The position numbers and the translations under genes were made by a program. 64,000 bases of DNA from positions 1 through 64,000 of the forward strand of contig NZ_JAHWXM010000003.1 in the NCBI RefSeq assembly GCF_023091225.1, written 5' to 3'. Every line of letters begins with the position of its first letter. Position 1 is the stretch's first letter. This document shows, in pieces, positions 23,761 to 32,671 of this stretch. A model generated the notes under the pieces. That model was given only the letters and a program-made list of their open reading frames with translations, did no database searches and was not told the DNA's origin. Source of the DNA: Microbacterium galbinum. GTDB lineage: Bacteria > Actinomycetota > Actinomycetes > Actinomycetales > Microbacteriaceae.

Positions 23761-24443
23761 TCCTGCCCGGGCATCGGACTCTCGATGCGCTCGCCGCGCA
23801 GGGGGCGCTCCCCGTCGATCTCGCGAGATTCCTCGGCGATGAGATGCGTGCGGGGCGGAGTGTGATCGTCTCCGGGGCGACGCATGCGGGCAAGACCACG
23901 ATGCTCGGCGCCCTCCTGGCCGCCTGCGCCGATCTGCAGCGCATCGTCACGGTCGAGGAGACCTTCGAGCTCTCGGTCGACGGACCCGATCTCGTCGCGC
24001 TGCAGGGGCGCCAGGCGAGTCTGGAGGGCTCCGGTGAGATCACCCTCCGCAGGCTCGTGAAGGAAGCCCTCCGCATGCGTCCCGATCGGCTGGTCGTCGG
24101 AGAGGTGCGCGATGCCGAGGCGCTCGACCTGGTGCTGGCGCTCAACACCGGGGTGCCGGGAGCGGCGACCGTGCACGCGAACTCCGCCGACGATGCACTC
24201 GACAAGCTCACGATGCTGCCTCTCCTGGCCGGGCGGAACATCGACCGCTCCTTCATCGTGCCGGCGCTCGCCGCGTCCGTCGATCTCGTGGTGCACTGCG
24301 TGCGCGATCCGGAGGGCGGACGACGGGTACGCGAAGTCATCGCCCCGACCGGTGAGATCGCCGACGGACGGATCGCCACCCGCGTCATCTACTCGGACCC
24401 CGGGCGCGGCACCGCTCTGCGTACCCCGGGGCGCGACTCGTGA
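23742..24443 (+). pseudogene. tadA: Split tadA/cpaF pilus ATPase, C-terminal part
   Basis: This is the C-terminal two thirds of a CpaF/TadA secretion ATPase, which powers assembly of Flp-type pili. It reads VNIRKFLPGHRTLDALAAQG, Walker A SGATHAGKTTMLGAL, EETFEL, then LRRLVKEALRMRPDRLVVGE (Walker B/Asp box) and ATVHANSADDALDKL (His box). The N-terminal domain and start codon are missing because the prophage interrupts the gene at the conserved VNIRKF motif. An internal ATG at 23844 could start a fragment but without part of the fold. Excision should restore the gene. It ends with a GTGA overlap into tadB. Confidence 0.88.
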
Positions 24444-25297
24444 CGCTGTTCCTCGGCGCCCTCCTGGCCGCAGGAGCGCTGCTGTGCCTTTCGCCGTGGC
24501 TGTGGCCGCCGGGCGCGCCGAAGAGCACGACGCCCCGTCGGGGGCATCTCACTCGGCTCGTCGCGGAGGCGGGGATCGGCGCGCTGACGCCGCGAGCGGT
24601 GCTCACGGGCATGATCGCGGCGGCGCTCGCCGCGGCGGCTGCCGCCTGGCTCATCTCCGGTCTTCCGGTTCTGGCGCTCCTCGCCGGGCTCGCAGCGGGC
24701 TCGGCGCCGATCGGGTACCTGCGAGGGCGTCGACTGCGTCTGCGCCGTCTTCGCCGCCAGCTCTGGCCGGACGTATGCGATCTGCTCATCGCGTCGATCC
24801 GCGTCGGTCTGTCCCTCCCCGATGCGGTCGGAGCGCTGGAGGACTCCGCGCCGGCGATGCTGCGACCGGCGTTCGCGGTGTTCGCGCACGATGTGCGGGC
24901 GACGGGGCGGTTCGAGACGAGCCTCGATCGCCTCAAGGACACGCTCGCCGACCCCATCGGGGACCGCATCATCGAGACCCTGCGCATGGCCCGGCAGGTG
25001 GGTGGTACCGAGCTGACGGGCGTGCTCCGCGCGCTCGCCGCCTCTGTCCGTGCCGATGCCGCGCTCCGCGGCGAGGTCGAGGCGCGCCAGTCATGGATCC
25101 GCGGGGCCGCCGTGCTCGGCGCGGTGGCGCCATGGGTGATCCTCGGCCTGCTGGTGATGCGGCCCGAGGGCGCCGAGGCCTACGGCACGCCCGAGGGTGT
25201 GCTGGTGATCTGTCTTGGAGCCGCCGTGTCGACCGTCGCCTTCCGCGTGATGGTCCGGATCGGACGCCTGCCCGAGCCTCGTCGGTGGTTCGGATGA
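24440..25297 (+). CDS. tadB: Tad pilus inner-membrane protein TadB
   Basis: A 285-residue T2SS-F platform protein that anchors the pilus motor. It has two N-terminal membrane helices (about 4-22 and 55-90), the cytoplasmic four-helix T2SSF region (LWPDVCDLLIASIRVGLSLP; LRMARQVGGTELTGVLRALA), and two C-terminal helices (about 215-270). GTG start overlaps the tadA stop by 4 bases. It would be transcribed with tadA and, in the lysogen, only by read-through from the integrase transcript or an internal promoter. Confidence 0.85.
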   Translation: MTLFLGALLAAGALLCLSPWLWPPGAPKSTTPRRGHLTRLVAEAGIGALTPRAVLTGMIAAALAAAAAAWLISGLPVLALLAGLAAGSAPIGYLRGRRLRLRRLRRQLWPDVCDLLIASIRVGLSLPDAVGALEDSAPAMLRPAFAVFAHDVRATGRFETSLDRLKDTLADPIGDRIIETLRMARQVGGTELTGVLRALAASVRADAALRGEVEARQSWIRGAAVLGAVAPWVILGLLVMRPEGAEAYGTPEGVLVICLGAAVSTVAFRVMVRIGRLPEPRRWFG

Positions 25298-26232
25298 ACG
25301 TCGGGTCGTCGATCGCGATCGCCGCACTGCTGGGTGGGATGTTCGGACTCGGCATCCTGGGCATCCTCTCGGTCGTGCCGCGCTGGGGTGCCGCGTCCCT
25401 GGCCGTGCGGATCGCTCCGTACGTGCGCGACGTCGTGGACGATGCCGACCTTCCACTCTCGGCGCTCCCGTCGATCGCCCTGCTCCCCACGGGGAGGCGC
25501 TCACCCTGGCAGCATCTCCTCGTTCTCTTCGAGAGGGTGCTCGGCGGGGGAGAAGCGCTCGCTCGTCGCATCGCGCAGTCGGGCGCGCGTGTCACTCCCT
25601 CGGGATTCCGGGCTCGCCAGCTCGGATGGATCGTCGGGGGGATCGGCGGCGGCGCGCTGGTGATCGTCGTCCTCGTGCTCACCGGCCGCATGACCGCCCC
25701 CGTGGCCATCCTTCCGCTCCTCTGCGGAGGCGCAGCCGGAGCCCTCTACGACATGCAGTTGTCCACTCGGGTCAAGGCGCGACGCACCCGCCTGACCGAC
25801 GAGCTTCCGACGACGCTCGAGTTCCTCGCCCTCTGCCTGTCCGCCGGCGAGGGATTCCTCGACGCTCTTCGGCGGGTGTCATCGGTCGGATCCGGCGAGC
25901 TCACCGGCGAGTTCCGGCAGGTCGTCCTCGCGGTCGGCACCGGGTCCCCGCTGGCGGAGGCGCTGAGCGAGACCGCCGCACGACTCCAGCTGCCGGGCCT
26001 CTCGCGCGCGATCGATCAGGTGATCGCCGCACTCGAGCACGGCGCACCCCTCGCCGCCGTCCTGCAGGCGCAGGCGGGCGACGCCCGCGAGGACGCCAAG
26101 CGGATCCTCATCGAGCAGGCCGGGCGAAAGGAGATCCTCATGCTCCTGCCGCTCGTCTTCCTGATCCTGCCCCTGTCGGTCTTCTTCGCGATCTACCCCG
26201 GACTCTTCATCCTCCGGCTCGGCATCGGCTGA
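25294..26232 (+). CDS. tadC: Tad pilus inner-membrane protein TadC
   Basis: A 312-residue second T2SSF platform protein. It has an N-terminal helix (about 4-25), two mid-protein helices (about 110-150), the conserved DELPTTLEFLALCLSAGEGF block and the GRKEILMLLPLVFLILPLSV end helix. The ATG at 25294 overlaps the tadB stop (ATGA). Standard length. Confidence 0.85.
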   Translation: MNVGSSIAIAALLGGMFGLGILGILSVVPRWGAASLAVRIAPYVRDVVDDADLPLSALPSIALLPTGRRSPWQHLLVLFERVLGGGEALARRIAQSGARVTPSGFRARQLGWIVGGIGGGALVIVVLVLTGRMTAPVAILPLLCGGAAGALYDMQLSTRVKARRTRLTDELPTTLEFLALCLSAGEGFLDALRRVSSVGSGELTGEFRQVVLAVGTGSPLAEALSETAARLQLPGLSRAIDQVIAALEHGAPLAAVLQAQAGDAREDAKRILIEQAGRKEILMLLPLVFLILPLSVFFAIYPGLFILRLGIG

Positions 26233-26252
26233 GCTCCCACGAAAGGAAACCC

Positions 26253-26453
26253 ATGAACCCGATCCTTCCCCTCCGCGTCCGCGCGACCCGGTGGATGCGC
26301 GCGCTCGCGCACGATGACCGCGGCGATGTGCCCGGCTGGGTGCTCGTGACGCTCATGACCGCCGGCCTCGTCGTGCTCATCTGGGCGGTCGCCGGTCCGG
26401 CGCTGTCGGATCTGTTCGAGCAGGCGATCCAGCGGGTCTCCGGGATCCAGTGA
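26253..26453 (+). CDS. flp: Flp-type pilin-like small protein
   Basis: A 66-residue protein (MNPILPLRVRATRWMRALAH) with one hydrophobic segment, VPGWVLVTLMTAGLVVLIWA, preceded by a charged DDRGD stretch. That is the pattern of an actinobacterial Flp pilin precursor (DUF4244-like), cleaved near the Gly before the helix. A good ribosome site (GAAAGGAAA) precedes ATG 26253. Its place after tadBC supports the pilin call. Confidence 0.75.
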   Translation: MNPILPLRVRATRWMRALAHDDRGDVPGWVLVTLMTAGLVVLIWAVAGPALSDLFEQAIQRVSGIQ

Positions 26454-26851
26454 GATCGTCCGGGATCCGCGACGATGAGCGGGGATCGAGCCCCGTCGAG
26501 TTCGTTCTCGTCGGCACGCTCCTCACCGCGCTCACACTCGCCGTGATCCAGCTCGGTGTCGCCGTCTACGTCCGCAACGTGGTGCACGATGCAGCGGTCG
26601 AGGGCGCGTACCATGCGGCGCTCGCCGACACCACGCTCGAGGAGGGCGCCGAGCGGGCGCGCGAGGTGATCGAGCGCGCGGTCGGGGCCCCGTATGCCGA
26701 GGACATCGCCGTCGGCGTCACCGACCTCGGCGACCGCGATCGCGTCGATGTGCGCATCCGCACGACGTTCCCACTGGTCGGCCTGATCGGCATCCCCGCC
26801 GCCTGGGAGGTGACCGCGCATGCTCCGATGGAGAGCCTGGGGGAGGAATGA
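26450..26851 (+). CDS. tadE: TadE-like pseudopilin
   Basis: A 133-residue TadE-family protein: MRSSGIRDDERGSSPVEFVL is the typical G-SxxVEF prepilin cleavage motif, followed by one membrane helix (about 19-40) and a mainly extracellular C-terminal domain. GTG at 26450 overlaps the pilin stop (GTGA). Confidence 0.8.
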   Translation: MRSSGIRDDERGSSPVEFVLVGTLLTALTLAVIQLGVAVYVRNVVHDAAVEGAYHAALADTTLEEGAERAREVIERAVGAPYAEDIAVGVTDLGDRDRVDVRIRTTFPLVGLIGIPAAWEVTAHAPMESLGEE

Positions 26852-27275
26852 CGACGGTTCCGCCGCGCTGGAGTTCATCACGGTCGGGGTGATCCTGCTG
26901 GTGCCGTTCGCCTACCTCGTGATCCTCCTGGGCGCGATCCAGGAGCAGTCCTTGGGGGCGGAGGCCGCTGCGAGACACATCGCCCGGACCATCGCGCTGT
27001 CGACTGGCCCGGAATCCGCGGCGCTCGCGGCGGACGACGTGCTCACCGCGGTCGTCGACGAGTACGGGATGGATGCCGAGGCCACCGACGTCGCTCTCTC
27101 CTGCGTGCCCGAAGGCACCGAGTGCCCCACAGGCGGCGCGACGCTCCGCGTGACGGTCACCACGGTCGTGCGGATGCCGTTCGTGCCGGAGATGCTCGGA
27201 CTCGACAGCGCCCTCGCCGTTCCTCTGGAGGCCACCTCCGTGCAGAAGGTCGGTCGCGGTTGGGGGAGCGGATGA
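26820..27275 (+). CDS. TadE/TadF-like pseudopilin
   Basis: A 151-residue second TadE-type protein: WGRNDDGSAALEFITVGVIL is the prepilin motif, then a helix to about residue 40. The extracellular part has a disulfide-ready Cys pair (LSCVPEGTEC). The ATG at 26820 gives a 32-base overlap with the previous gene; a later start would remove the prepilin motif. It belongs to the Tad operon. Confidence 0.75.
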   Translation: MLRWRAWGRNDDGSAALEFITVGVILLVPFAYLVILLGAIQEQSLGAEAAARHIARTIALSTGPESAALAADDVLTAVVDEYGMDAEATDVALSCVPEGTECPTGGATLRVTVTTVVRMPFVPEMLGLDSALAVPLEATSVQKVGRGWGSG

Positions 27276-27694
27276 TGCGGCGTCGTACGAGCGAGGCCGA
27301 GGAGGGCAGCATCCTACTCCTGACCCTGGGCTACGTGCTCCTCGCGCTCGCGATCGTGCTGGTCTGCGTGTGCGCCACCGACCTGTACCTCGCGCAGAAA
27401 CGTCTCGACGCGCTGGCCGATTCGGCGGCGGCAGCGGCAGCGGACGGGTTCACACTCGTCGCCGATGACCACGGCGTCCGTGCCGAGCTCGACGACGGCG
27501 ACATGCGGGAGCAGGCGCTCGAGGTCATCGACGCGATCGAGGGAGATGCCGCCCTCGTCGACGCCTGGACACCCGACGGTGTCTCGGTGCGGGTGACGGT
27601 GACGGCACCCTGGCATCCGCCGGTGTTCTCGCCCTTCGTGCCCGACGGCGTCGTGCTCGAAGCGACCGCGACGAGCCGCACCGCGCTGCGATGA
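27272..27694 (+). CDS. TadG-like / pilus-assembly protein with N-terminal helix
   Basis: A 140-residue protein (MMRRRTSEAEEGSILLLTLG) with a single membrane helix at about 13-38 and a secreted Ala/Asp-rich domain. Both the G-SxLxL start and position at the end of the tad operon fit the Rv3660c/TadG-like group of secreted pilus helpers. ATG 27272 overlaps the preceding stop; ATG 27275 is an alternative. Last gene of the operon, convergent with an MFS gene. Confidence 0.7.
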   Translation: MMRRRTSEAEEGSILLLTLGYVLLALAIVLVCVCATDLYLAQKRLDALADSAAAAAADGFTLVADDHGVRAELDDGDMREQALEVIDAIEGDAALVDAWTPDGVSVRVTVTAPWHPPVFSPFVPDGVVLEATATSRTALR

Positions 27695-27701
27695 GCGACC
27701 G

Positions 27702-28991
27702 TCAGCCGGGAGGCGGCACCGGGTCGTCATCCCGAACCCTCGGGACGAACCGGGGGATCCACCGGACGAACCCCACGGCACCGAGCAGACCGATCACCCC
27801 GATCGCAGCGGCTGCGACCGGAAGGGACGCGATCGCCGTGATCGCCGACACCAGAAGCGGAGCGATCGCCCCACCGGCATCCGTCAGCGTCCGCCAGGAT
27901 CCGAGGAAGGCCGCGGGTTCGCGCTTCGGCGCGACATCGGCGCCCAACGTGAGCAGGATGCCGCTGGACAGGCCGTTGCCCACACCGAGCACCGCGGCGA
28001 ACATCCCGAACCACAGCACCGGTGCCTCGACGTCGTGCGACAGCGAGAGGGCGACGAAGCCCGCTCCCATCAGGATCATCGCCGGCATCGCCGCCCACAT
28101 CCGGCCGAACCGGTCCATGACCTGCCCGCTCGCGTAGAACAGCGCGAAGTCGATCGCGCCCGAGATCCCGACGACCAGTGCGATCGTCTGCGCATCGAGG
28201 CCCAGCGAGAGGCCCCAGAGCGGCAGCACGACCTGGCGGGCCGAACGCACGGCCGAAAGCGACGCCGCGGCGAGGCCGAGCCGGCTGAGCACCGTGCGCT
28301 GCTGCCACATCGTGCGGAAGATCCCGATCCGCTCGAAGGTGGGGATCGCTCCGCTGACCACCTCGCCCGAGTCCTCGGCCGTGCCGATGCGGATGGGGGA
28401 GGTCACAGCGGGCGGGATCGTCTTCTCCGGATCGGGGCCGAAGAGTACGAGCAGCACCATCACCGTGAGGCATCCGAGGAAGAACCAGATCGCGGCGGTC
28501 TCGGTGGCGAACAGTTCCAGCAGACCCGCCGCGACGAACGGCCCGATGAAGATCCCCAGGCGAAAGCTGCCGCCCAGCAACGACAGCGCACGAGCGCGGA
28601 ACTCGATGGGCACCCGCGTGGTCATGAAGGCGTGACGCGCGAGCCCGAAGGCGGCGGCGCAGAAACCGAGGACGAAGACGGATGCCGCCAGCACGCCGAT
28701 CGACGGGGCGAAGACCATCCCGACCGCCGAGAGCATGGCGATCGCGCCGGCGATGACCATCGTGAACCGCTCGCCGATACGCGCGACCGCCCATCCGGCG
28801 GGCAGATTGCCGCAGAGCTGACCGACGACCAGCGCCGAGGCGACCAGCGCGGCGAACGCGACGTCGGCGCCCATCGATGCGGCGATGACGGGGATCAGCG
28901 GGATCACCGCGCCCTCGCCGAGCGAGAACAGCAAGGTCGGGAGATACACCATCGGCCCGAATCGTCGGAGGACCGTGGATGCACTGCTCAC
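27702..28991 (-). CDS. MFS transporter
   Basis: A 429-residue major facilitator with twelve hydrophobic segments. The first helix begins [20 protein letters not shown], the loop 2-3 region has [20 protein letters not shown], and the second half starts near [20 protein letters not shown]. It is drug-efflux/MFS_1-like in sequence; the substrate cannot be told. Monocistronic and convergent with the tad operon. Confidence 0.85.
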   Translation of the reverse strand: MSSASTVLRRFGPMVYLPTLLFSLGEGAVIPLIPVIAASMGADVAFAALVASALVVGQLCGNLPAGWAVARIGERFTMVIAGAIAMLSAVGMVFAPSIGVLAASVFVLGFCAAAFGLARHAFMTTRVPIEFRARALSLLGGSFRLGIFIGPFVAAGLLELFATETAAIWFFLGCLTVMVLLVLFGPDPEKTIPPAVTSPIRIGTAEDSGEVVSGAIPTFERIGIFRTMWQQRTVLSRLGLAAASLSAVRSARQVVLPLWGLSLGLDAQTIALVVGISGAIDFALFYASGQVMDRFGRMWAAMPAMILMGAGFVALSLSHDVEAPVLWFGMFAAVLGVGNGLSSGILLTLGADVAPKREPAAFLGSWRTLTDAGGAIAPLLVSAITAIASLPVAAAAIGVIGLLGAVGFVRWIPRFVPRVRDDDPVPPPG

Positions 28992-29037
28992 CGTTCGAGG
29001 CTACTCCCGCGGCGACGACAGGATAGGCTCGGTGATC

Positions 29038-30147
29038 ATGCTCGAACTCGATCTCTCCGCCGACATCCAGGCACTCAGGCACACCTTCGGCGACATCAGC
29101 GAGGTCGTCGATGTCGCACGGCTCCGTGACGAGATCGCGCGGCTCAGCGAAGAAGCCGGTGCCCCCGACCTCTGGGACGACACCGAGAACGCGCAGAAGG
29201 TCACCAGCGCGCTGAGCCACCGCCAGTCCGAGCTCGCCCGCGTCACCGGCATCGCCCAGCGCCTCGACGACCTCGAAGTGCTCGTCGACCTGGCCAACGA
29301 GATGGGTGACGAGGACTCCGCGCAGGAGGCTCGCACCGAACTCGCAGCCCTCACCGAGATGATCAACCAGCTCGAGGTGCAGACGCTGCTCGACGGCGAA
29401 TACGACGAGCGCTCCGCGATCGTGACGATCCGCTCCGGCGCGGGTGGCGACGACGCGACCGACTTCGCCGAGATGCTCATGCGCATGTACCTGCGCTGGG
29501 CCGAGCGGCACAAGTACCCCGTGAAGGTCATGGACACCTCCTACGCCGAGGGCGCGGGCATCAAATCGGCCACGTTCGAGATCGACGCGCCGTACGCGTT
29601 CGGCACGGTGTCGGTCGAGGCAGGCACCCACCGCCTGGCGCGCATCAGCCCCTTCGGTTCGGCCGACAAGCGTCAGACGTCGTTCGCCGCGGTCGAGGTC
29701 ATCCCGCTCATGGAGGAGGCGACCGAGGTCGACATCCCCGAGAACGACATCCGCGTCGACGTCTTCCGCTCGTCCGGTCCCGGCGGCCAGTCGGTCAACA
29801 CCACCGACTCCGCCGTGCGACTGACCCACCTTCCGACCGGCATCGTCGTGTCGATGCAGAACGAGAAGTCGCAGATCCAGAACCGCGCCGCAGCCATGCG
29901 CGTGCTGCAGACCCGCCTCCTCCTGCTGCAAAAGGAGCAGGAAGCAGCGAAGAAGAAGGAACTCGCGGGCAACATCACCGCCAGCTGGGGCGACCAGATG
30001 CGTTCGTACTTCCTCTACGGTCAGCAGCTCGTGAAGGATCTTCGCACCGGATACGAGTCGGGCAACCCGATGGCGGTCTTCGACGGCGACCTCGACGGCT
30101 TCATCTCCGCCGGCATCCGTTGGCGCAAGCGTCCCGAAGAGGACTGA
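29038..30147 (+). CDS. prfB: Peptide chain release factor 2
   Basis: A 369-residue RF2 that terminates at UGA and UAA. The codon-reading SPF tripeptide is in [17 protein letters not shown], and the catalytic GGQ loop is in [20 protein letters not shown]. The N-terminal helical domain and C-terminal stalk are complete. There is no +1 frameshift site: the frame is continuous from ATG 29038, as in actinobacteria. A TAGGCT box (29024-29029) lies 14 bases before the ATG, so the mRNA has almost no leader. Confidence 0.95.
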   Translation: MLELDLSADIQALRHTFGDISEVVDVARLRDEIARLSEEAGAPDLWDDTENAQKVTSALSHRQSELARVTGIAQRLDDLEVLVDLANEMGDEDSAQEARTELAALTEMINQLEVQTLLDGEYDERSAIVTIRSGAGGDDATDFAEMLMRMYLRWAERHKYPVKVMDTSYAEGAGIKSATFEIDAPYAFGTVSVEAGTHRLARISPFGSADKRQTSFAAVEVIPLMEEATEVDIPENDIRVDVFRSSGPGGQSVNTTDSAVRLTHLPTGIVVSMQNEKSQIQNRAAAMRVLQTRLLLLQKEQEAAKKKELAGNITASWGDQMRSYFLYGQQLVKDLRTGYESGNPMAVFDGDLDGFISAGIRWRKRPEED

Positions 30148-30169
30148 TCGCGAGCGCGCCGCGCGCATT

Positions 30170-31186
30170 TCAGCGGGCGGCGCCCTCGAGAGTTCCGGTC
30201 ACGGTGCTGCCGTCGTAGTCGTAGATCAGGCACTGCATCGTGCGGTCTCCGCCAGCCCATGATGTCTCCGTCGGCGTGAGCCACCAGTAGTTCAGCTCGG
30301 ATTCCTCATAGGCGATGCCGGCGAACTCCTCGAACTGCGGCTCGCACTCGCGGATCGCCGCCTCCGTGAGTGCGTCCTCGCCGGGGAACTCTCCGTCCGG
30401 TAGATCGAACTCGTAGTAGATCTCGTCGATGTGCGGACCGTCGCACGGCACGATCGTCACCTCGAAGAACTCTTCGCCGTCCAGCTCCTCGGGGAGGCAG
30501 TCGCCCACCTCCAGGTCGCTGGCGTAGATCACCTCGCCGCCGGGAACGTCGTCCGCGCTCCCTGACGCGGAGAACGAACCCACGAGGACGAACGAGAGCA
30601 CGGCCGCGAGAAGCGCCCCGAGCACGGCGACCGCCAGCCCGGCGATTCCCGCCCACTTGCGGGCGTGGAGGAACAGAGACACGAGCGACAGGACGAATCC
30701 CGCGCCGAGGAGCAGCCATCCGATGAGCGGGATCTGCGGGATGCAGGCCACGATCGTTCCGAGTGCCGCGGCGATGAGGCCGGCGAGCCCGACGGCCGGG
30801 AACGGCGCGGGAGAGGCACCGGGGAGTGCGTAGCCGTCGTACGGCGCCGGCATCCCCGGGGCGGACGGATACGGCGAGAACTGCGGAGAGGGCGAGTACT
30901 GCGGTGCGGATGGATACTGCGGGTAGGTCGCTGCAGAGGGGTACTGCGGCGCCGACGGATATGCAGGTGCCGAGGGGTGCTGCGGCGCGACGATCGGCGA
31001 TGCCCCCGGCGGTGCGGTGGGCACCGGCGGGGCGAGGGGCGGCGTGTACGGCGGTACGAACGGTGCGGGCTCAGGAGACACGAGCGCGGGGGCGGCGGAG
31101 GCGGCGACGTGCGCCGTCCATCCCGATCCGTCCCACCAGCGCTTCTGCCCGGATCCGTCGTCGTACCAGCCTGCGGGAGTCGACAC
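30170..31186 (-). CDS. DUF2510 membrane protein with septum-formation-type domain
   Basis: A 338-residue protein. It begins with a DUF2510 module (STPAGWYDDGSGQKRWWDG), continues with a long Pro/Ser/Tyr-rich linker (about 40-130), two membrane helices (about 135-200) and an extracytoplasmic C-terminal domain with Cys pairs (EVGDCLPEEL, VPCDGPHIDE, RECEPQFEEF, TMQCLIYDY), which resembles the septum-formation domain family. It shares its layout with the gene immediately upstream at 31220-32497. Confidence 0.75.
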   Translation of the reverse strand: MSTPAGWYDDGSGQKRWWDGSGWTAHVAASAAPALVSPEPAPFVPPYTPPLAPPVPTAPPGASPIVAPQHPSAPAYPSAPQYPSAATYPQYPSAPQYSPSPQFSPYPSAPGMPAPYDGYALPGASPAPFPAVGLAGLIAAALGTIVACIPQIPLIGWLLLGAGFVLSLVSLFLHARKWAGIAGLAVAVLGALLAAVLSFVLVGSFSASGSADDVPGGEVIYASDLEVGDCLPEELDGEEFFEVTIVPCDGPHIDEIYYEFDLPDGEFPGEDALTEAAIRECEPQFEEFAGIAYEESELNYWWLTPTETSWAGGDRTMQCLIYDYDGSTVTGTLEGAAR

Positions 31187-31219
31187 CTCGGTGGTGCTCT
31201 TCGTCTCGGCGCTCCGCGG

Positions 31220-32497
31220 TCAGCGGGCGCTGGCCTCGACGGTCACTTCCGCGACATCCTGCATCAGTTCGTCGGTGATGACGATCGTGTAGGAGTCGCT
31301 CTGCGCGACATCGAACGACAGCGTGCCCTGCGCGGTCTCGCCCGGGGCAAGCTGGGCGGACTCGAGAGTGGCGTCGCCGAAGTAGTCGTAGGTGCCCTCG
31401 TTGCCGTCGGCATCGATCACCGTGAAGTAGAGCGGGTTGACGGAGGTGTCGCCGCTGATGGCCTCCCACGTGAGCTCGACCGAGAGATATCCGCCGTTCT
31501 CGGCCTCGAAGCTGGAGCCGTTGGAGGTGCCCCAGGACGCGGCGGTGATGGTGACCTCGCTCTCGCCCGAGTACTGGTTCACCGTGACGGGAGAGCCCAT
31601 CGTGCCCTCCACGATCTCGCCGGAGTCCTCTCCGCCGTCGGTGCCGATCGAGGGCACGGGCGGGGGCGAGTACGACTCCGCGCTGTCGATGGCGATCTGG
31701 GCGATGCCGAACGTGAAGAACACGATCGCCATGATGCCGCCGACGATGCCGCCGAGGACGGACACTCCGATTCCCGTGATTCCCGGCCACTTCTTGCCCT
31801 TGAGGAAGAGCGACACGATCGAGACCACGAGTCCGGCGAAGAGGAGGATCCAGCCGAAGACCGCGGTCAGCAGGAAGCAGACGAGGATCGTTCCCAGCAC
31901 GGCGAGACCGAGTCCGACCAGGCCGAGCACCGAGATCGGGCGGGGCTCGGCGGCGGGGGATCCGGGGTACGGGGTGTACCCGCCGGGGGCGCCGCCGTAG
32001 GGAGCGCTGCCGGGGTATGCGCCCGTCGGAGCGACGCCGTAGGCCGGAGCGCCTCCGGGGGCGGTGGTCGGATAGCCGGGTGCTGCGTAGGCCGGCGCTG
32101 CGTAAGCGGGTGCCTCGGGAGCGACGTACGCGGGCGCCTCGGGAGCCACGTAGGCCGGGGCTTCGGGGGCGACGTAGGCCGGGGCTTCGGGGGCGACGTA
32201 TGCGGGTGCTTCGGGGTCTACGTCGGATGCCGGCGCCTCGGCTGCGGCATCTGCATGTGCCGACGGCTCGTTCTCTTCGGCGACCGCGATGGTCGCGTCC
32301 ACCTCGGCCTCGGTCGGGACGACGGGGAGCGGCTCCTCGGCGACCTGCGCGGTCGGCTGCTCGGAGACGGTGGTCGTCTCGGGAGCGCTCGCTTCGGGAG
32401 CCGTCGCCTCGGGAGCGAAGTGCTCGGTCCACTGCTCGCCGTCCCACCAGCGCTGACGCCCGGAACCGTCGTCGTACCAGCCTGCAGGTGTCGTCAT
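31220..32497 (-). CDS. DUF2510 membrane protein with repeat linker
   Basis: A 425-residue paralogue-like protein: a DUF2510 start (TTPAGWYDDGSGRQRWWDG), an acidic region, a tandem PEAPAYVA linker (about 90-135), a Pro/Gly/Tyr-rich stretch, two membrane helices (about 180-245) and a C-terminal beta-rich DUF4352-like domain (VTVNQYSGESEVTITAASWG; GTLSFDVAQSDSYTIVI). It probably displays that domain outside the membrane. The DUF2510 unit is nearly identical to that of the next gene. Confidence 0.75.
   Translation of the reverse strand: MTTPAGWYDDGSGRQRWWDGEQWTEHFAPEATAPEASAPETTTVSEQPTAQVAEEPLPVVPTEAEVDATIAVAEENEPSAHADAAAEAPASDVDPEAPAYVAPEAPAYVAPEAPAYVAPEAPAYVAPEAPAYAAPAYAAPGYPTTAPGGAPAYGVAPTGAYPGSAPYGGAPGGYTPYPGSPAAEPRPISVLGLVGLGLAVLGTILVCFLLTAVFGWILLFAGLVVSIVSLFLKGKKWPGITGIGVSVLGGIVGGIMAIVFFTFGIAQIAIDSAESYSPPPVPSIGTDGGEDSGEIVEGTMGSPVTVNQYSGESEVTITAASWGTSNGSSFEAENGGYLSVELTWEAISGDTSVNPLYFTVIDADGNEGTYDYFGDATLESAQLAPGETAQGTLSFDVAQSDSYTIVITDELMQDVAEVTVEASAR
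32112..32207 (+). repeat. Four 24-base tandem repeats coding PEAPAYVA
   Basis: Near-perfect 24-base units start at 32112, 32136, 32160 and 32184; a partial fifth follows. As multiples of three they add or remove eight-residue PEAPAYVA blocks without shifting frame, so linker length may vary between strains. Confidence 0.85.
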
Positions 32498-32671
32498 GGC
32501 ATCCCCCTCGGATCTCACGTCCGCGTGGATGGCGCGGACTGCCACTTCATGTATAGCAGTGGCTCGTGACATCGACGGAGACGGATGTCGAACGACGCCT
32601 TCTCGCACGTCCGGCCCGCGCGGGGTGTCGCGCGCGGCGCGGGAGGGGAGCGCGCTTAGGCTCGTACCGCC

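Noticed and set aside
29038-29110. Programmed +1 frameshift in prfB
   Set aside because: The frame is continuous from ATG through the RF2 domains, with no in-frame UGA.
28035-29129. Open frame of 364 codons on the + strand inside the MFS gene
   Set aside because: Asp/Glu/Arg-rich antisense shadow of a clear 12-helix transporter and of the prfB start.
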